A stretch of 64,000 nucleotides of DNA from Afipia sp. OHSU_II-C1 (GCF_000497575.1 NZ_APJI01000016.1:335654-399653); one strand, 5' to 3'; shown: positions 9,100 through 18,045, counted from the first letter of the stretch. A program made the numbers and translations. Notes: generated by a model from the sequence alone, not told the origin.

Positions 9100-9126
9100 C
9101 TCTTTCGCTCATAGAGCGGTTTTGTT

Positions 9127-10011
9127 TTGACAATCAGTCTTTCCAGCTATCCGCCCCAGCAGATCGCGGCGCTCCAGGCCGCGTATAATGCAGCTATTTC
9201 ACGCAAGCGTCTGCGCTTCGCAGCGGGCCTTGTTGTATTCGTCGCATTGCTGATCGTCGCAGGATTTGGCGCCGAGGTGGCGCCGAAAGTTTTTGTGGAG
9301 AAGATCGGGAACTTTGTTGGTTACTTCGACCGCATTCTGAATCTTGACACGGGCAAACGCGTCTGGACCGATCCCGCCGAATGGTTCTGGGGCTGGCAGA
9401 AATGGCTGAAGCTGCTCGCGGAAACGCTGCTGCTGAGCTATGTCGGCACCACTATCGGCGCGTTCGGCGCATTTGGGCTCAACTTTTTCGCCGCCGCCAA
9501 CCTGTCGCCGAATCCGGTTCTGAGGTTCGTCGTGCGGAGGTTGCTGGAGTTTTGCCGCACGGTTCCAAGTATCGTATTTGCGCTCATTTTCGTGATTGCC
9601 TTTGGCCTCGGCCCGATGGCGGGTGTGCTGGCCATTGCGATTCATTCGATCGGTGCGCTGGGCAAGCTTTATTCGGAGCAGGCTGAAAATATCGACATGA
9701 AACCGCTCGAAGGTGTCCGCTCCACCGGTGCGAGCTGGTTGTCTGCGGTCCGCTTCGCGGTCCTACCGCAGGTGATGCCAGGATTTGCGAGCTACACATT
9801 GCTGCGGTTCGAGATCAATGTACGCGAAGCGTCAGTGATGGGCTTCGTCGGCGCGGGCGGTATCGGCCAGGAACTGGTCGTGGCGGTGCGCAAGTTCTTC
9901 TACTCCGACGTCAGCGCGATTTTGATCATGATCATCATCACGGTGTTTATTATCGATATCTGCACCGGCTGGTTGCGCGGGAGGCTTTTCGGATCGGATC
10001 AGCGCGCATGA
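9127..10011 (+). CDS. phnE: Phosphonate ABC transporter permease (first)
   Basis: A 294-residue inner-membrane permease with hydrophobic segments near residues 32-52, 98-125, 140-170 and 255-280. The EAA-type loop motif is VLPQVMPGFASYTLLRFEIN, followed by VMGFVGAGGIGQEL, characteristic of PhnE. The start used is TTG at 9127; no ATG is suitably placed. It overlaps the second permease gene by ATGA at 10008-10011. The two presumably form a heterodimeric channel energised by PhnC. Confidence 0.92.
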   Translation: MTISLSSYPPQQIAALQAAYNAAISRKRLRFAAGLVVFVALLIVAGFGAEVAPKVFVEKIGNFVGYFDRILNLDTGKRVWTDPAEWFWGWQKWLKLLAETLLLSYVGTTIGAFGAFGLNFFAAANLSPNPVLRFVVRRLLEFCRTVPSIVFALIFVIAFGLGPMAGVLAIAIHSIGALGKLYSEQAENIDMKPLEGVRSTGASWLSAVRFAVLPQVMPGFASYTLLRFEINVREASVMGFVGAGGIGQELVVAVRKFFYSDVSAILIMIIITVFIIDICTGWLRGRLFGSDQRA

Positions 10012-10859
10012 CACCCGAAACCCGAGATCCGAAGGAGCTTGCGATTCAGTATCCGGACCTTTTCCGGGGATCGCACGCTGTCCGCCTGAAGACCCTCGCT
10101 GTCGCGCTGGCCGCGATTGCGCTGTTTTTCTTCGGCTGCTGGTATCTCGAATTTTCGGTTGACCGTCTCGTGACCGGTTTCAGGCAACTCGGCTGGTTCA
10201 TCACCCTGATGATTCCACCCGATCCCGGCACATCGTTCCCGACCTATTTGGTGGCGATGGGGGAAACGCTCTCCATCGCTTTTCTGGGTACACTGCTGGC
10301 TGCGGTGCTGGCGCTTCCAGTGAGCCTGCTTGCGGCGCGAAACATCATTCCGTCGGTTTTCCTTCGTTTTCCCGTACGGCGTTTCCTGGATTCGATCCGG
10401 GGCGTAGATACACTGATCTGGGCGCTGGTATGGATCAATGTTGTGGGGCTCGGACCGTTTGCCGGTGTGTTGGCAATCGCGACCTCGGATTTCGGCGCGT
10501 TTGGAAAGCTTTTCTCCGAGGCTATTGAAGGGGCGGACCGCAAGCAGGTCGAAGGTATCCGCGCGGCAGGCGGAAATAAGCTTCAGGAGATTCGCTTCGG
10601 CCTGATGCCGCAGGTTCTTCCGGTGCTTGCGGGACAAATCCTCTACTTCATCGAATCCAACACGCGCTCGGCCACCATCATCGGCATCGTCGGTGCAGGT
10701 GGCATCGGACTGCAACTGGCCGAGCAGATCCGCGTACTGGAATGGCAGAAGGTTTCGACCCTGATCCTGATGATCCTGGTGGCGGTCGCGGTGATTGACT
10801 TGATTTCAAGCCGGCTGCGCTTTGCCATTATTGGCCGGGCAGGCGAAGTACGGGCCTGA
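10008..10859 (+). CDS. phnE: Phosphonate ABC transporter permease (second)
   Basis: A 283-residue permease paralogous to the preceding phnE. It has hydrophobic helices near residues 23-43, 80-105, 130-165 and 255-275, the loop RFGLMPQVLPVLAGQILYF, and TIIGIVGAGGIGLQL. Two PhnE subunits per importer are common in rhizobial-type phn loci. It ends 9 bases before the convergent phnF stop, with no obvious terminator between them. Confidence 0.92.
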   Translation: MTPETRDPKELAIQYPDLFRGSHAVRLKTLAVALAAIALFFFGCWYLEFSVDRLVTGFRQLGWFITLMIPPDPGTSFPTYLVAMGETLSIAFLGTLLAAVLALPVSLLAARNIIPSVFLRFPVRRFLDSIRGVDTLIWALVWINVVGLGPFAGVLAIATSDFGAFGKLFSEAIEGADRKQVEGIRAAGGNKLQEIRFGLMPQVLPVLAGQILYFIESNTRSATIIGIVGAGGIGLQLAEQIRVLEWQKVSTLILMILVAVAVIDLISSRLRFAIIGRAGEVRA

Positions 10860-10868
10860 TTTCTTCAG

Positions 10869-11600
10869 CTATTGATTTTCGATGACGAACTGAACCCGCT
10901 CGGCGGCAAAGCGCGAACGTGAGGTAAGCAGCGGCCTTCCGTCCGGTTCTCCATCGAGGCTGTCTACCACCAGTACGGGACGACCTAGCGCGAGGTCGAG
11001 CCGCGCGGCATCGCCGGCCTCTGCGACCGCGGCAGTGATCTTGGTCCAGTCGCGCCGGTAGTCCCGCACACCGAAGTGAGCCACCAGCTTGGTGGTTGAT
11101 CGCAGTTTCTCGTAGATTTCCGCGCCGCCGGGGAAGCGGTCCGCGCTCATCCACTTCGTCCCAACACAAATCGGAATCCGGTCCGCAGTACGCAGAGCAT
11201 CGATGCGCAGCAGCGGGGCGCCGGTCTTGAGGCCGAGGCGCTTCGCCAAATCCTGCGATGCAGCTTCGATCGATGAATGCAGCAGCTTTCCGTCGGCTTC
11301 ATGCCCGTCAGCGCCGACGATTTCCGAGAAGCGCGTTCGCGAGCGCAGCGGATAGGCGATGCGCGGGGCTTCCACATATGTGCCGCTGCCGCGCTCTGCG
11401 CGGACCAGGCCGCGTTCGGCTAGTGCTGCCAGCGCACGCCGCACCGTATGACGGTTGACGCGATGGATTTCCGCAATCTCCAGTTCACCGGGAAGGCGCG
11501 TATCGCGGGCATAGGTTCCGTCCGCAATGGCCTGCTCGATAGAATCCGCTACGCGGCGCCAGAGTGCGACACCTGTCGTTGGCTCTCCGGACAAACTCAT
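10869..11600 (-). CDS. phnF: GntR/HutC-family transcriptional regulator of phosphonate metabolism
   Basis: A 243-residue regulator with an N-terminal GntR winged helix (LWRRVADSIEQAIADGTY, then LPGELEIAEIHRVNRHTVRR and LVRAERGSGTYVE) and a C-terminal UTRA effector domain, as in PhnF. It is divergent from phnGHIJKLMN. The 130-base gap contains a perfect 10-bp-arm inverted repeat (11687-11712) that is the likely operator. It probably represses the catabolic operon, and perhaps itself, until a phosphonate-derived ligand binds. The ligand is not deducible from the sequence. Confidence 0.92.
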   Translation of the reverse strand: MSLSGEPTTGVALWRRVADSIEQAIADGTYARDTRLPGELEIAEIHRVNRHTVRRALAALAERGLVRAERGSGTYVEAPRIAYPLRSRTRFSEIVGADGHEADGKLLHSSIEAASQDLAKRLGLKTGAPLLRIDALRTADRIPICVGTKWMSADRFPGGAEIYEKLRSTTKLVAHFGVRDYRRDWTKITAAVAEAGDAARLDLALGRPVLVVDSLDGEPDGRPLLTSRSRFAAERVQFVIENQ

Positions 11601-11654
11601 GAACGTATCCGCGTCTTTCGACGGCTAGTTCCGGACGCTGTGAAAATCATGTCG

Positions 11655-11672
11655 ATGTCACCAGTTTGTCAT
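11655..11672 (+). promoter_or_regulatory. Candidate Pho box upstream of phnG
   Basis: It reads ATGTCACCAGTTTGTCAT: two exact TGTCA half-sites 11 bp apart, the best Pho-box candidate of the three phn promoters. It lies 59 bp upstream of the phnG start and 15 bp upstream of the probable PhnF operator, so activation and repression sites are stacked. Confidence 0.5.
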
Positions 11673-11686
11673 GGCGCTGCGTTACG

Positions 11687-11712
11687 AAGTTGTCTACTAA
11701 CATAGACAACTT
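11687..11712. promoter_or_regulatory. Probable PhnF operator (inverted repeat)
   Basis: Perfect 10-bp arms AAGTTGTCTA and TAGACAACTT flank a 6-base spacer. The GTCTA/TAGAC core is the kind of palindrome bound by HutC-type GntR regulators. It lies 19 bp upstream of the phnG start, between phnF and phnG, where binding would block transcription of phnG. Confidence 0.6.
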
Positions 11713-11730
11713 GGAGTCGGCAAGCCGGAC

Positions 11731-12189
11731 ATGACAGAACCGCCAGTCACATCAGAAACCAGTCGTCGCGCCGCGATGTCAGTGCTGGCGCATACGCCAA
11801 CAGAGCGGATTTTGTCCTCTCTCGAAGCATTCGATGTCCCGCCGCACGAGGCTGTCCGGCAACCCGAGAGCGGTCTTGTCATGATCCGGGGGCGGATCGG
11901 CGGCGACGGTGCCCCGTTTAATCTCGGCGAGGCGAGCGTTTGCCGCGCCGCGGTGCGGCTGGCCTCGGGCGAACTTGGCTTTGGTTATGTGCTGGGACGG
12001 GATGGCGAAAAGGCGAGGCTGGTCGCTCTGTGCGATGCGCTGATCCAGAACCCTGGATTCAAGGCCGAGGTCGAACAGAATATCATCGCGCCGTTGCGTC
12101 GCGAACTCGAAGACGCCCGATCCCGTCAGGCGGCGGAGACAGCGGCGACGCGGGTCGATTTCTACACTCTGGTCAGAGGTGAGGGATGA
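11731..12189 (+). CDS. phnG: Phosphonate C-P lyase complex subunit PhnG
   Basis: A 152-residue subunit of the C-P lyase core complex. With PhnI, and in the presence of PhnH and PhnL, it forms the nucleosidase activity that couples phosphonate to the ribose of ATP. Recognisable features are the N-terminal helix TPTERILSSLEAF and the strand GLVMIRGRIGGDGAPFNLGE, followed by CRAAVRL and GFGYVLGRD. It is the first gene of the catabolic operon and overlaps phnH (12186-12189). Confidence 0.92.
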   Translation: MTEPPVTSETSRRAAMSVLAHTPTERILSSLEAFDVPPHEAVRQPESGLVMIRGRIGGDGAPFNLGEASVCRAAVRLASGELGFGYVLGRDGEKARLVALCDALIQNPGFKAEVEQNIIAPLRRELEDARSRQAAETAATRVDFYTLVRGEG

Positions 12190-12806
12190 CGATGACACTT
12201 CATGCCAGTCTCGGATCGGGTGGTGGCTTTGCCGATCCGGTGCAGTCGTCGCAGTCGGTGTTTCGCGGTGTGATGGATGCGCTGGCGCGTCCCGGTTCAG
12301 TTCACACGATCGCCGAACCTGTCCATACGCCATCTCCAATGATGTCAGGTACGGCTGCTATTGCGCTGGCTTTGTTCGATCATGACACGCCGATCTGGAT
12401 GGACGATCGCTTCTCTGCCGAGCTCGAAATTGATGCGTGGCTGCGGTTTCACACCGGTGCGCCACTGACACGTGATGCATCTTACGCAAGCTTTGCATTG
12501 ATTCACGGTGGCGTAACATTGCCGGACTTTGAAACCTTTGCGCTCGGAACGCCGGAATACCCGGATCGCTCGACCACACTGGTGGTTCAGGTCGATTCGC
12601 TCACCGAAGGACCGGAACTGGTGCTGAATGGTCCCGGTATTCGTGGCTCGGCCACATTGCGCGCGGGGGCGCTGCCTTCGGGCTTTCCCGGACGGATGCG
12701 AGCCAACCGCGCACTGTTTCCGCGGGGTGTCGATCTGCTGCTGGTTTGCGGATCGGAACTGGTGGCGATGCCGCGTAGCACGATCGTTGCTGTGAAGGAG
12801 GTCTGA
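12186..12806 (+). CDS. phnH: Phosphonate C-P lyase complex subunit PhnH
   Basis: A 206-residue PhnH, a vestigial PLP-transferase fold without cofactor that binds the PhnGIJ core. Family features are the N-terminal PVQSSQSVFRGVMDALARPG, the central FALGTPEYPDRSTTLVVQV, and GPGIRGSATLRAGALPSGFP. The start at 12186 overlaps phnG by ATGA; a second in-frame ATG follows at 12192. It ends 3 bases before phnI. Confidence 0.92.
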   Translation: MTMTLHASLGSGGGFADPVQSSQSVFRGVMDALARPGSVHTIAEPVHTPSPMMSGTAAIALALFDHDTPIWMDDRFSAELEIDAWLRFHTGAPLTRDASYASFALIHGGVTLPDFETFALGTPEYPDRSTTLVVQVDSLTEGPELVLNGPGIRGSATLRAGALPSGFPGRMRANRALFPRGVDLLLVCGSELVAMPRSTIVAVKEV

Positions 12807-12809
12807 TCC

Positions 12810-13916
12810 ATGTACGTTGCTGTTAAAGGCGGCGAACGCGCGATTGAGAATGCTCATCGGCTGCTTGCGCATGAGCGGCGTGGCGATCCCGCTGTCCCTG
12901 ATCTTTCGTTAGGACAGATTTCCGGACAGCTCACGCTGGCGGTCGATCGTGTCATGACCGAAGGTTCACTTTATGACCGCGAACTTGCCGCGCTGGCGAT
13001 CAAGCAGGCGCGAGGCGACATGATCGAAGCGATCTTTCTGCTCCGTGCATTCCGCGCGACGTTGCCGCGCTTTGGTGCGACCGAACCGCTCGATACCGCA
13101 AACATGCAGGTGCGACGCCGTATTTCTTCGACATTCAAGGATGTGCCCGGCGGGCAGATTCTTGGGCCGACATTTGACTATACTCATCGGCTGCTCGATC
13201 CATCACTCACCGAAGGCGCGACCATCCCGGAACCAGCACTGGGTGACGTTGACGAGGCGCCAATGCCGCGCGTGACCGATATTCTCGGCGCAGACGGTCT
13301 GATCGAGCCTTCACCCGAGGCAAATACCGACCAACCTGTCGGAGACCTGACCCGTGAGCCGCTGAGCTTTCCAGCGGATCGCGACCTGCGCTTGCAAAAC
13401 CTGGCGAGAGGCGACGAGGGCTTTCTGCTGGCCTTGGGCTATTCGACCCAGCGCGGTTTTGGCCGGACGCATCCATTCGCAGGCGAGATTCGCTTCGGTG
13501 AGGTTGAGGTCGAGTTCGTCGCGGAAGATGCCGGCTTCGCGGTGCCGCTCGGGTCGATCACGCTGACCGAATGCCAGATGGTCAATCAGTTCAAGGGCGC
13601 GGCCACGCAAGCACCGTGCTTCACCCGCGGCTACGGCCTTGCCTTTGGGCAGAGCGAACGCAAGACCATGTCGATGGCGCTGGTGGACCGTTCGTTGCGT
13701 GCGCGCGAGCTGGGCGAAGAATCGCGCTCGCCCGCGCAGGATGAGGAGTTCGTGATGTCGCATTCCGACAACGTGCAGGCGACGGGATTCGTCGAGCACT
13801 TGAAACTCCCGCACTATGTGGATTTCCAGTCCGAACTCGGCTTGCTGCGGAAGCTGCGCAAGGAATTCGAGGCCGCGCGGGGGAGTGACGTTTCGCTCGC
13901 GGAGGCCGCCGAATGA
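12810..13916 (+). CDS. phnI: Phosphonate C-P lyase complex subunit PhnI
   Basis: A 368-residue PhnI, the nucleosidase subunit that displaces adenine from ATP with phosphonate. It opens MYVAVKGGERAIENAHRLL as in the family, has RRISSTFKDVPGGQILGPTFDYTHRLLD, and ends with SHSDNVQATGFVEHLKLPHY, a His-rich region near the active site. An AAGGAGG ribosome site precedes ATG 12810. The gene overlaps phnJ by ATGA (13913-13916). Confidence 0.95.
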   Translation: MYVAVKGGERAIENAHRLLAHERRGDPAVPDLSLGQISGQLTLAVDRVMTEGSLYDRELAALAIKQARGDMIEAIFLLRAFRATLPRFGATEPLDTANMQVRRRISSTFKDVPGGQILGPTFDYTHRLLDPSLTEGATIPEPALGDVDEAPMPRVTDILGADGLIEPSPEANTDQPVGDLTREPLSFPADRDLRLQNLARGDEGFLLALGYSTQRGFGRTHPFAGEIRFGEVEVEFVAEDAGFAVPLGSITLTECQMVNQFKGAATQAPCFTRGYGLAFGQSERKTMSMALVDRSLRARELGEESRSPAQDEEFVMSHSDNVQATGFVEHLKLPHYVDFQSELGLLRKLRKEFEAARGSDVSLAEAAE

Positions 13917-14788
13917 ACGCGCCCGTTTACAACTTCGCTTATCTCGACGAGCAAACAAAACGGATGATCCGCCGCGCCATCCTTAAGGCCATTGCCATTC
14001 CGGGCTATCAGGTGCCGTTCGCCAGCCGCGAGATGCCGATGCCGTATGGCTGGGGCACCGGTGGCGTGCAGGTGACAGCTGCCATCCTCGGACAGGGCGA
14101 TACGCTGAAAGTGATCGATCAGGGGTCCGACGACACGACCAATGCGATCTCGATCCGAAAATTCTTTGAGAAAACAGCGAACGTTAAGACCACCACGGTG
14201 ACCTCGGACGCAACCGTGATCCAGACGCGTCACCGTATTCCGGAGACGGCGCTCAATGACAATCAGGTTCTGGTCTACCAGGTGCCGATTCCGGAACCGT
14301 TACGGTTTCTCGAACCGCGCGAGACCGAAACGCGGCGCATGCACGCGCTTGGGGAGTACGGCTTGATGCACGTCAAGCTGTATGAAGACATCGCGCGCCA
14401 CGGCCACATCGCTACAACCTATGCCTATCCGGTGAAGGTCAACGAGCGATATGTGATGGATCCATCGCCGACGCCGAAGTTCGACAATCCGAAAATGGAT
14501 GACTGTGAGGCTTTGCAATTGTTTGGTGCCGGACGCGAGAAGCGCATCTATGCGATTCCGCCGCATACCAAAGTCACATCGCTCGATTTCGAGGATCATC
14601 CGTTCGAAACCTACCGTTTCGACGCGCCTTGCGCATTGTGCGGATCGAAGACGTCCTATCTCGATGAAGTCGTGGTCGACGATAAGGGCGGCCGGATGTT
14701 CGTGTGTTCCGATACGGACTATTGCGAAACACGCCGCGCGGATGGCCATAAGGGTGCCGGTTTCGGCGCCGACCATCGGGGGATGTGA
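13913..14788 (+). CDS. phnJ: Alpha-D-ribose 1-methylphosphonate 5-phosphate C-P lyase
   Basis: A 291-residue radical-SAM-type catalytic subunit that cleaves the C-P bond to release the alkane (methane from methylphosphonate) and 5-phosphoribosyl 1,2-cyclic phosphate. Four C-terminal cysteines are conserved, at 240, 243, 265 and 271 (CALCG, FVCSD, YCET). They match the spacing of the E. coli enzyme, where three bind 4Fe-4S and one carries the thiyl radical. The N-terminus YLDEQTKRMIRRAILKAIAIPGYQVPFASREMP is diagnostic in pattern. The gene appears intact. Confidence 0.96.
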   Translation: MNAPVYNFAYLDEQTKRMIRRAILKAIAIPGYQVPFASREMPMPYGWGTGGVQVTAAILGQGDTLKVIDQGSDDTTNAISIRKFFEKTANVKTTTVTSDATVIQTRHRIPETALNDNQVLVYQVPIPEPLRFLEPRETETRRMHALGEYGLMHVKLYEDIARHGHIATTYAYPVKVNERYVMDPSPTPKFDNPKMDDCEALQLFGAGREKRIYAIPPHTKVTSLDFEDHPFETYRFDAPCALCGSKTSYLDEVVVDDKGGRMFVCSDTDYCETRRADGHKGAGFGADHRGM

Positions 14789-15570
14789 TGCGCGACAACG
14801 ATCAGCCGCTGCTTGTCTGTGAAGGCCTGAGCAAGTCCTACGGCCGGCATATTGGCTGCAAGGACGTTTCATTCCAGCTCTACCCCGGCGAAGTGCTCGC
14901 AATTGTCGGCGAGTCCGGTTCGGGGAAATCCACGTTGTTGCAGATGCTGTCGACGCAGCTTCAACCTAGCAAGGGCCGTGTGTCGTATCGCATGCGTGAC
15001 GGGATCACCCGCGATCTCGCGACGCTGGGTGAGGCGGAGCGGCGCTTTCTGTTTCGCACCGACTGGGGCTATGTCCATCAGGACCCGGCGATGGGTTTGC
15101 GGATGGCTGTATCGGCAGGCGCCAATGTCGGCGAACGGCTCATGGCGGTAGGCTGGGGTCATTACGGTAAAATTCGTGAGACGTCGTCGTCTTGGCTGGA
15201 GCGTGTCGAAATCTCGACCGATCGGATCGATGACGCGCCCAAGACTTATTCCGGCGGCATGCGCCAGCGGCTTCAGATCGCGCGCAACCTGGTTACCGAG
15301 CCGCGCCTCGTCTTCATGGATGAGCCGACGGGAGGGCTTGATGTCTCAGTTCAGGCGCGCCTGCTCGATTTGGTGCGCGGACTGGTCAACGAACTGGGGC
15401 TCGCGGTCGTTATTGTGACGCATGATCTCGCGGTGGCTCGGCTGTTGTCGCATCGGGTCATGGTGATGAAGGGTGGCGAGGTGATCGAGACGGGCCTGAC
15501 CGATCAGGTGCTTGACGATCCGCATGAGCCCTACACCCAGCTCCTTGTTTCCTCGATCCTGCCGGCATGA
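14788..15570 (+). CDS. phnK: Phosphonate C-P lyase system ATP-binding protein PhnK
   Basis: An ABC-type ATPase of about 260 residues that docks on the PhnGHIJ core. Walker A is GESGSGKST, the signature SGGMRQRLQIARNLV and Walker B LVFMDEPTGGLDVSVQ. The start is taken as ATG 14788, sharing one base with the phnJ stop (TGATG); GTG at 14785 is an alternative. Similarity to oligopeptide-transporter ATPases is normal for PhnK; its place between phnJ and phnL settles the identity. Confidence 0.93.
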   Translation: MRDNDQPLLVCEGLSKSYGRHIGCKDVSFQLYPGEVLAIVGESGSGKSTLLQMLSTQLQPSKGRVSYRMRDGITRDLATLGEAERRFLFRTDWGYVHQDPAMGLRMAVSAGANVGERLMAVGWGHYGKIRETSSSWLERVEISTDRIDDAPKTYSGGMRQRLQIARNLVTEPRLVFMDEPTGGLDVSVQARLLDLVRGLVNELGLAVVIVTHDLAVARLLSHRVMVMKGGEVIETGLTDQVLDDPHEPYTQLLVSSILPA

Positions 15571-15577
15571 GGGTCCT

Positions 15578-16276
15578 ATGTCTCCGATGATTGAGATATC
15601 AAACGCGAGCAAGACATTTACGATGCATCTGCAAAACGGTGTGCGGCTGCCGGTTGTGTCCGGCGTGTCCATGCAGGTTAGTGCCGGAGAGTGTGTCGTA
15701 CTTTCTGGCCCATCGGGTGCCGGAAAATCGTCTATCCTGAAAATGATTTTCGGCAACTATCGTTGCGATCAAGGCCGCATCTCGGTACGCCATAATGAGA
15801 CGATGATTGATGTCGCGACGGCTCAGCCGCGGGATATTCTGCGGGTCCGCAGGCAGACTATCGGCTATGTGAGTCAGTTCCTGCGCGCGGTGCCCCGGGT
15901 TGCAACCCTCGACGTTGTTGCCGAACCGCTCGTCGCGCATGGTGTCGCTCGTGACGAAGCCTGTGCGCGGGCGGGAAAGCTACTGCGTCGACTCAATATC
16001 GCGGAACGGCTCTGGACCCTGCCGCCGTCAACTTTCTCCGGCGGAGAACAGCAGCGCGTCAACATTGCACGCGGCTTCATCTCCGATATGCCGATCCTGT
16101 TGCTGGATGAGCCGACGGCTTCGCTCGACGGTGTCAATCGCAAGATTGTCGTCGATCTGGTTGCTGAAAAGAAAATACGCGGTGTGGCGCTGGTCGCCAT
16201 CGTCCACGACGACGAAGTCCGAAATCTGATTGCCGATCGAATTATCGACGTCACGTCGTTCGCGGCGGCAGCGTAA
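15578..16276 (+). CDS. phnL: Phosphonate C-P lyase system protein PhnL
   Basis: A 232-residue ABC-type ATPase required for ribose-phosphonate triphosphate formation. Walker A is GPSGAGKSS, the signature is FSGGEQQRVNIARGF and Walker B is ILLLDEPTASLD. The start at 15578 (MSPMIEISNASKTF) lies 7 bases after phnK, fits the family N-terminus and follows GAGGG. The longer open frame upstream lies wholly inside phnK and is not used. Confidence 0.93.
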   Translation: MSPMIEISNASKTFTMHLQNGVRLPVVSGVSMQVSAGECVVLSGPSGAGKSSILKMIFGNYRCDQGRISVRHNETMIDVATAQPRDILRVRRQTIGYVSQFLRAVPRVATLDVVAEPLVAHGVARDEACARAGKLLRRLNIAERLWTLPPSTFSGGEQQRVNIARGFISDMPILLLDEPTASLDGVNRKIVVDLVAEKKIRGVALVAIVHDDEVRNLIADRIIDVTSFAAAA

Positions 16277-16286
16277 GAGGAAAAGA

Positions 16287-17444
16287 ATGGTCTCCGAACG
16301 GAATGAAGGTGTCCTTGGTAATGCGCGCGTGGTCCTGAAGGACCGGGTCATCGAACAGGGCTGGGTTGCGATTGTTGGTGGGAAAATCGCCGAGGTTGGC
16401 GAGGGTGACGCGCCCAGGGGTAGCGAGGACATGGGTGGCGATCTTTTGATGCCCGGGCTGATCGAATTGCATACCGATCACCTGGAGGCGCACTACGTCC
16501 CGCGGCCCAAGGTGTTCTGGGACCCGGTGGCGGCAGTGGTGTCTTATGATGGACAGCTAGCAACCAGCGGTATCACAACGGTTCTGGATTCCTTGCGCGT
16601 CTGGCGCGAGGAGGGCGCTGAGGACGTGGACGGTCAGGCCGGCGTTCTGGCCGGGGCTATTTCCTCGGCGCGAGAGGCGAAACTGCTGCGGGCCGAGCAT
16701 TTCCTGCATCTGCGCTGTGAAATTCCGATGCCAAGCGTTGTCGAGGAAGCGAAGGAACTGGTTGGCCGGCCGGACGTGCGGCTCATGTCGCTGATGGATC
16801 ACACGCCCGGCCAGCGCCAGTTCCGCGATGAGGGTAAACTGCGCGACTACTATCGCGGCAAGAGTGGCGGCCTGACGGATGCGGAACTCGATGTGATGTT
16901 TGAGCGCCGTTTTGTCTATCAAAAGACCTACGGCGAAACGAATATGCGCGCCATCGTCGCGCTCGCACAGAGCTACGGGATACCGCTCGCCAGCCATGAC
17001 GACACCACCGAGGAAAATGTCATCGACGCCATCCGCGATCGGGTGTCGGTCGCCGAATTCCCAACCACCATGGAGGCGGCGAGGGGGCTTCATCAGGCGG
17101 GTATCGCCGTCTTAATGGGGGCGCCCAACGTCGTGCGCGGCGGTTCTCACTCGGGAAATATTGCCGCGATCGATCTCGCCCGCGAAGGACTGCTCGACAT
17201 CATGTCGTCCGACTATATCCCCTCAAGCCTGCTGATGGCAGCGATGCAACTGCCGAAACATGTGCCGGCGATCGATCTGGCGGCGGCGGTGCGAACCGTT
17301 ACCAAAACAGCAGCCGAAGCTGTTGGGCTTGCCGACCGGGGTGAAATCGTTGCCGGCAAACGCGCCGATCTGATCCGCGTGCATCTTGCACAGGATCTGC
17401 CGGTGGTGCGCAGCGTGTGGCGCGAAGGACATCGCGTAGCATGA
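16287..17444 (+). CDS. phnM: Alpha-D-ribose 1-methylphosphonate 5-triphosphate diphosphatase
   Basis: A 385-residue canonical PhnM that removes pyrophosphate from ribose-1-phosphonate 5-triphosphate before C-P cleavage. It carries PGLIELHTDHLEAHYVPRP (metal-binding HTD), ATSGITTVLDSLRVWREEG, LMDHTPGQRQFRD, LASHDDTTEENV, VVRGGSHSGN and MSSDYIPSSLLMAAMQL. ATG 16287 follows an AAGAGGAAAAG ribosome site; frame sequence upstream overlaps phnL and is excluded. It is one of two PhnM proteins here, and this one is clearly the operon's diphosphatase. Confidence 0.94.
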   Translation: MVSERNEGVLGNARVVLKDRVIEQGWVAIVGGKIAEVGEGDAPRGSEDMGGDLLMPGLIELHTDHLEAHYVPRPKVFWDPVAAVVSYDGQLATSGITTVLDSLRVWREEGAEDVDGQAGVLAGAISSAREAKLLRAEHFLHLRCEIPMPSVVEEAKELVGRPDVRLMSLMDHTPGQRQFRDEGKLRDYYRGKSGGLTDAELDVMFERRFVYQKTYGETNMRAIVALAQSYGIPLASHDDTTEENVIDAIRDRVSVAEFPTTMEAARGLHQAGIAVLMGAPNVVRGGSHSGNIAAIDLAREGLLDIMSSDYIPSSLLMAAMQLPKHVPAIDLAAAVRTVTKTAAEAVGLADRGEIVAGKRADLIRVHLAQDLPVVRSVWREGHRVA

Positions 17445-18019
17445 CCGACATCGCGACACTGTCCGTGCCAGGCACGGATTTGATCGGACCGGGCCGGCTG
17501 GTTCTGATCGTAGGGCCCAGCGGAGCGGGCAAGGATACGTTGATCGGGCTGGCGCAAGCTGCCTGTGCGGGCGACTCCAATGTCGTCTTTCCGCAACGGA
17601 TTGTGACGCGCGAGGCGTCGTCCTTCGAAAACAACGAAGCAGTCAGCCCGATGCGGTTCGGCCAGATGCTTGCACACGGCGACTTCGCCTTCCAGTGGGA
17701 AGCGCATGGCTTGCGCTATGGCGTGCCGCGCTCGATCGTGGATGACATCCGGGCCGGACATGCCGTCGTCGTGAACGCGTCTCGCACCATTGTCGAGTTT
17801 GCGCGCAGATCGTATGCCAACGTCACGGTGGTCTCGGTGACGGCTCCACCGGAGATACTTGCACAACGTCTTGCCGCGCGCGCACGGTCCAGCGACGGCC
17901 AACTCGACGGCAGGCTCCGCAGGGCGGTTGCTGCCCCGGCGGCTGATGTCGTGATCAACAATATCGGCCGCGCGGAGGACCATGCAGCCGAACTGTTGAA
18001 AGCCATCGGCCGTACCTGA
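17441..18019 (+). CDS. phnN: Ribose 1,5-bisphosphokinase
   Basis: A 192-residue guanylate-kinase-like enzyme that phosphorylates ribose 1,5-bisphosphate to PRPP, the last salvage step of the pathway. The P-loop is LIVGPSGAGKDTLIGLA, followed by QRIVTREAS and FAFQWEAHGLRYGVP as in PhnN. ATG 17441 overlaps the phnM stop (ATGA), which supports this start over any upstream codon. It ends the phnG-N operon; no clear terminator follows. Confidence 0.93.
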   Translation: MTDIATLSVPGTDLIGPGRLVLIVGPSGAGKDTLIGLAQAACAGDSNVVFPQRIVTREASSFENNEAVSPMRFGQMLAHGDFAFQWEAHGLRYGVPRSIVDDIRAGHAVVVNASRTIVEFARRSYANVTVVSVTAPPEILAQRLAARARSSDGQLDGRLRRAVAAPAADVVINNIGRAEDHAAELLKAIGRT

Positions 18020-18045
18020 GACCGTGTTGCAGCGGCCGCAGAGCC

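Noticed and set aside
14788..16276. phnK and phnL as an independent peptide ABC transporter
   Set aside because: No permease or binding protein is adjacent; they sit between phnJ and phnM in canonical order.
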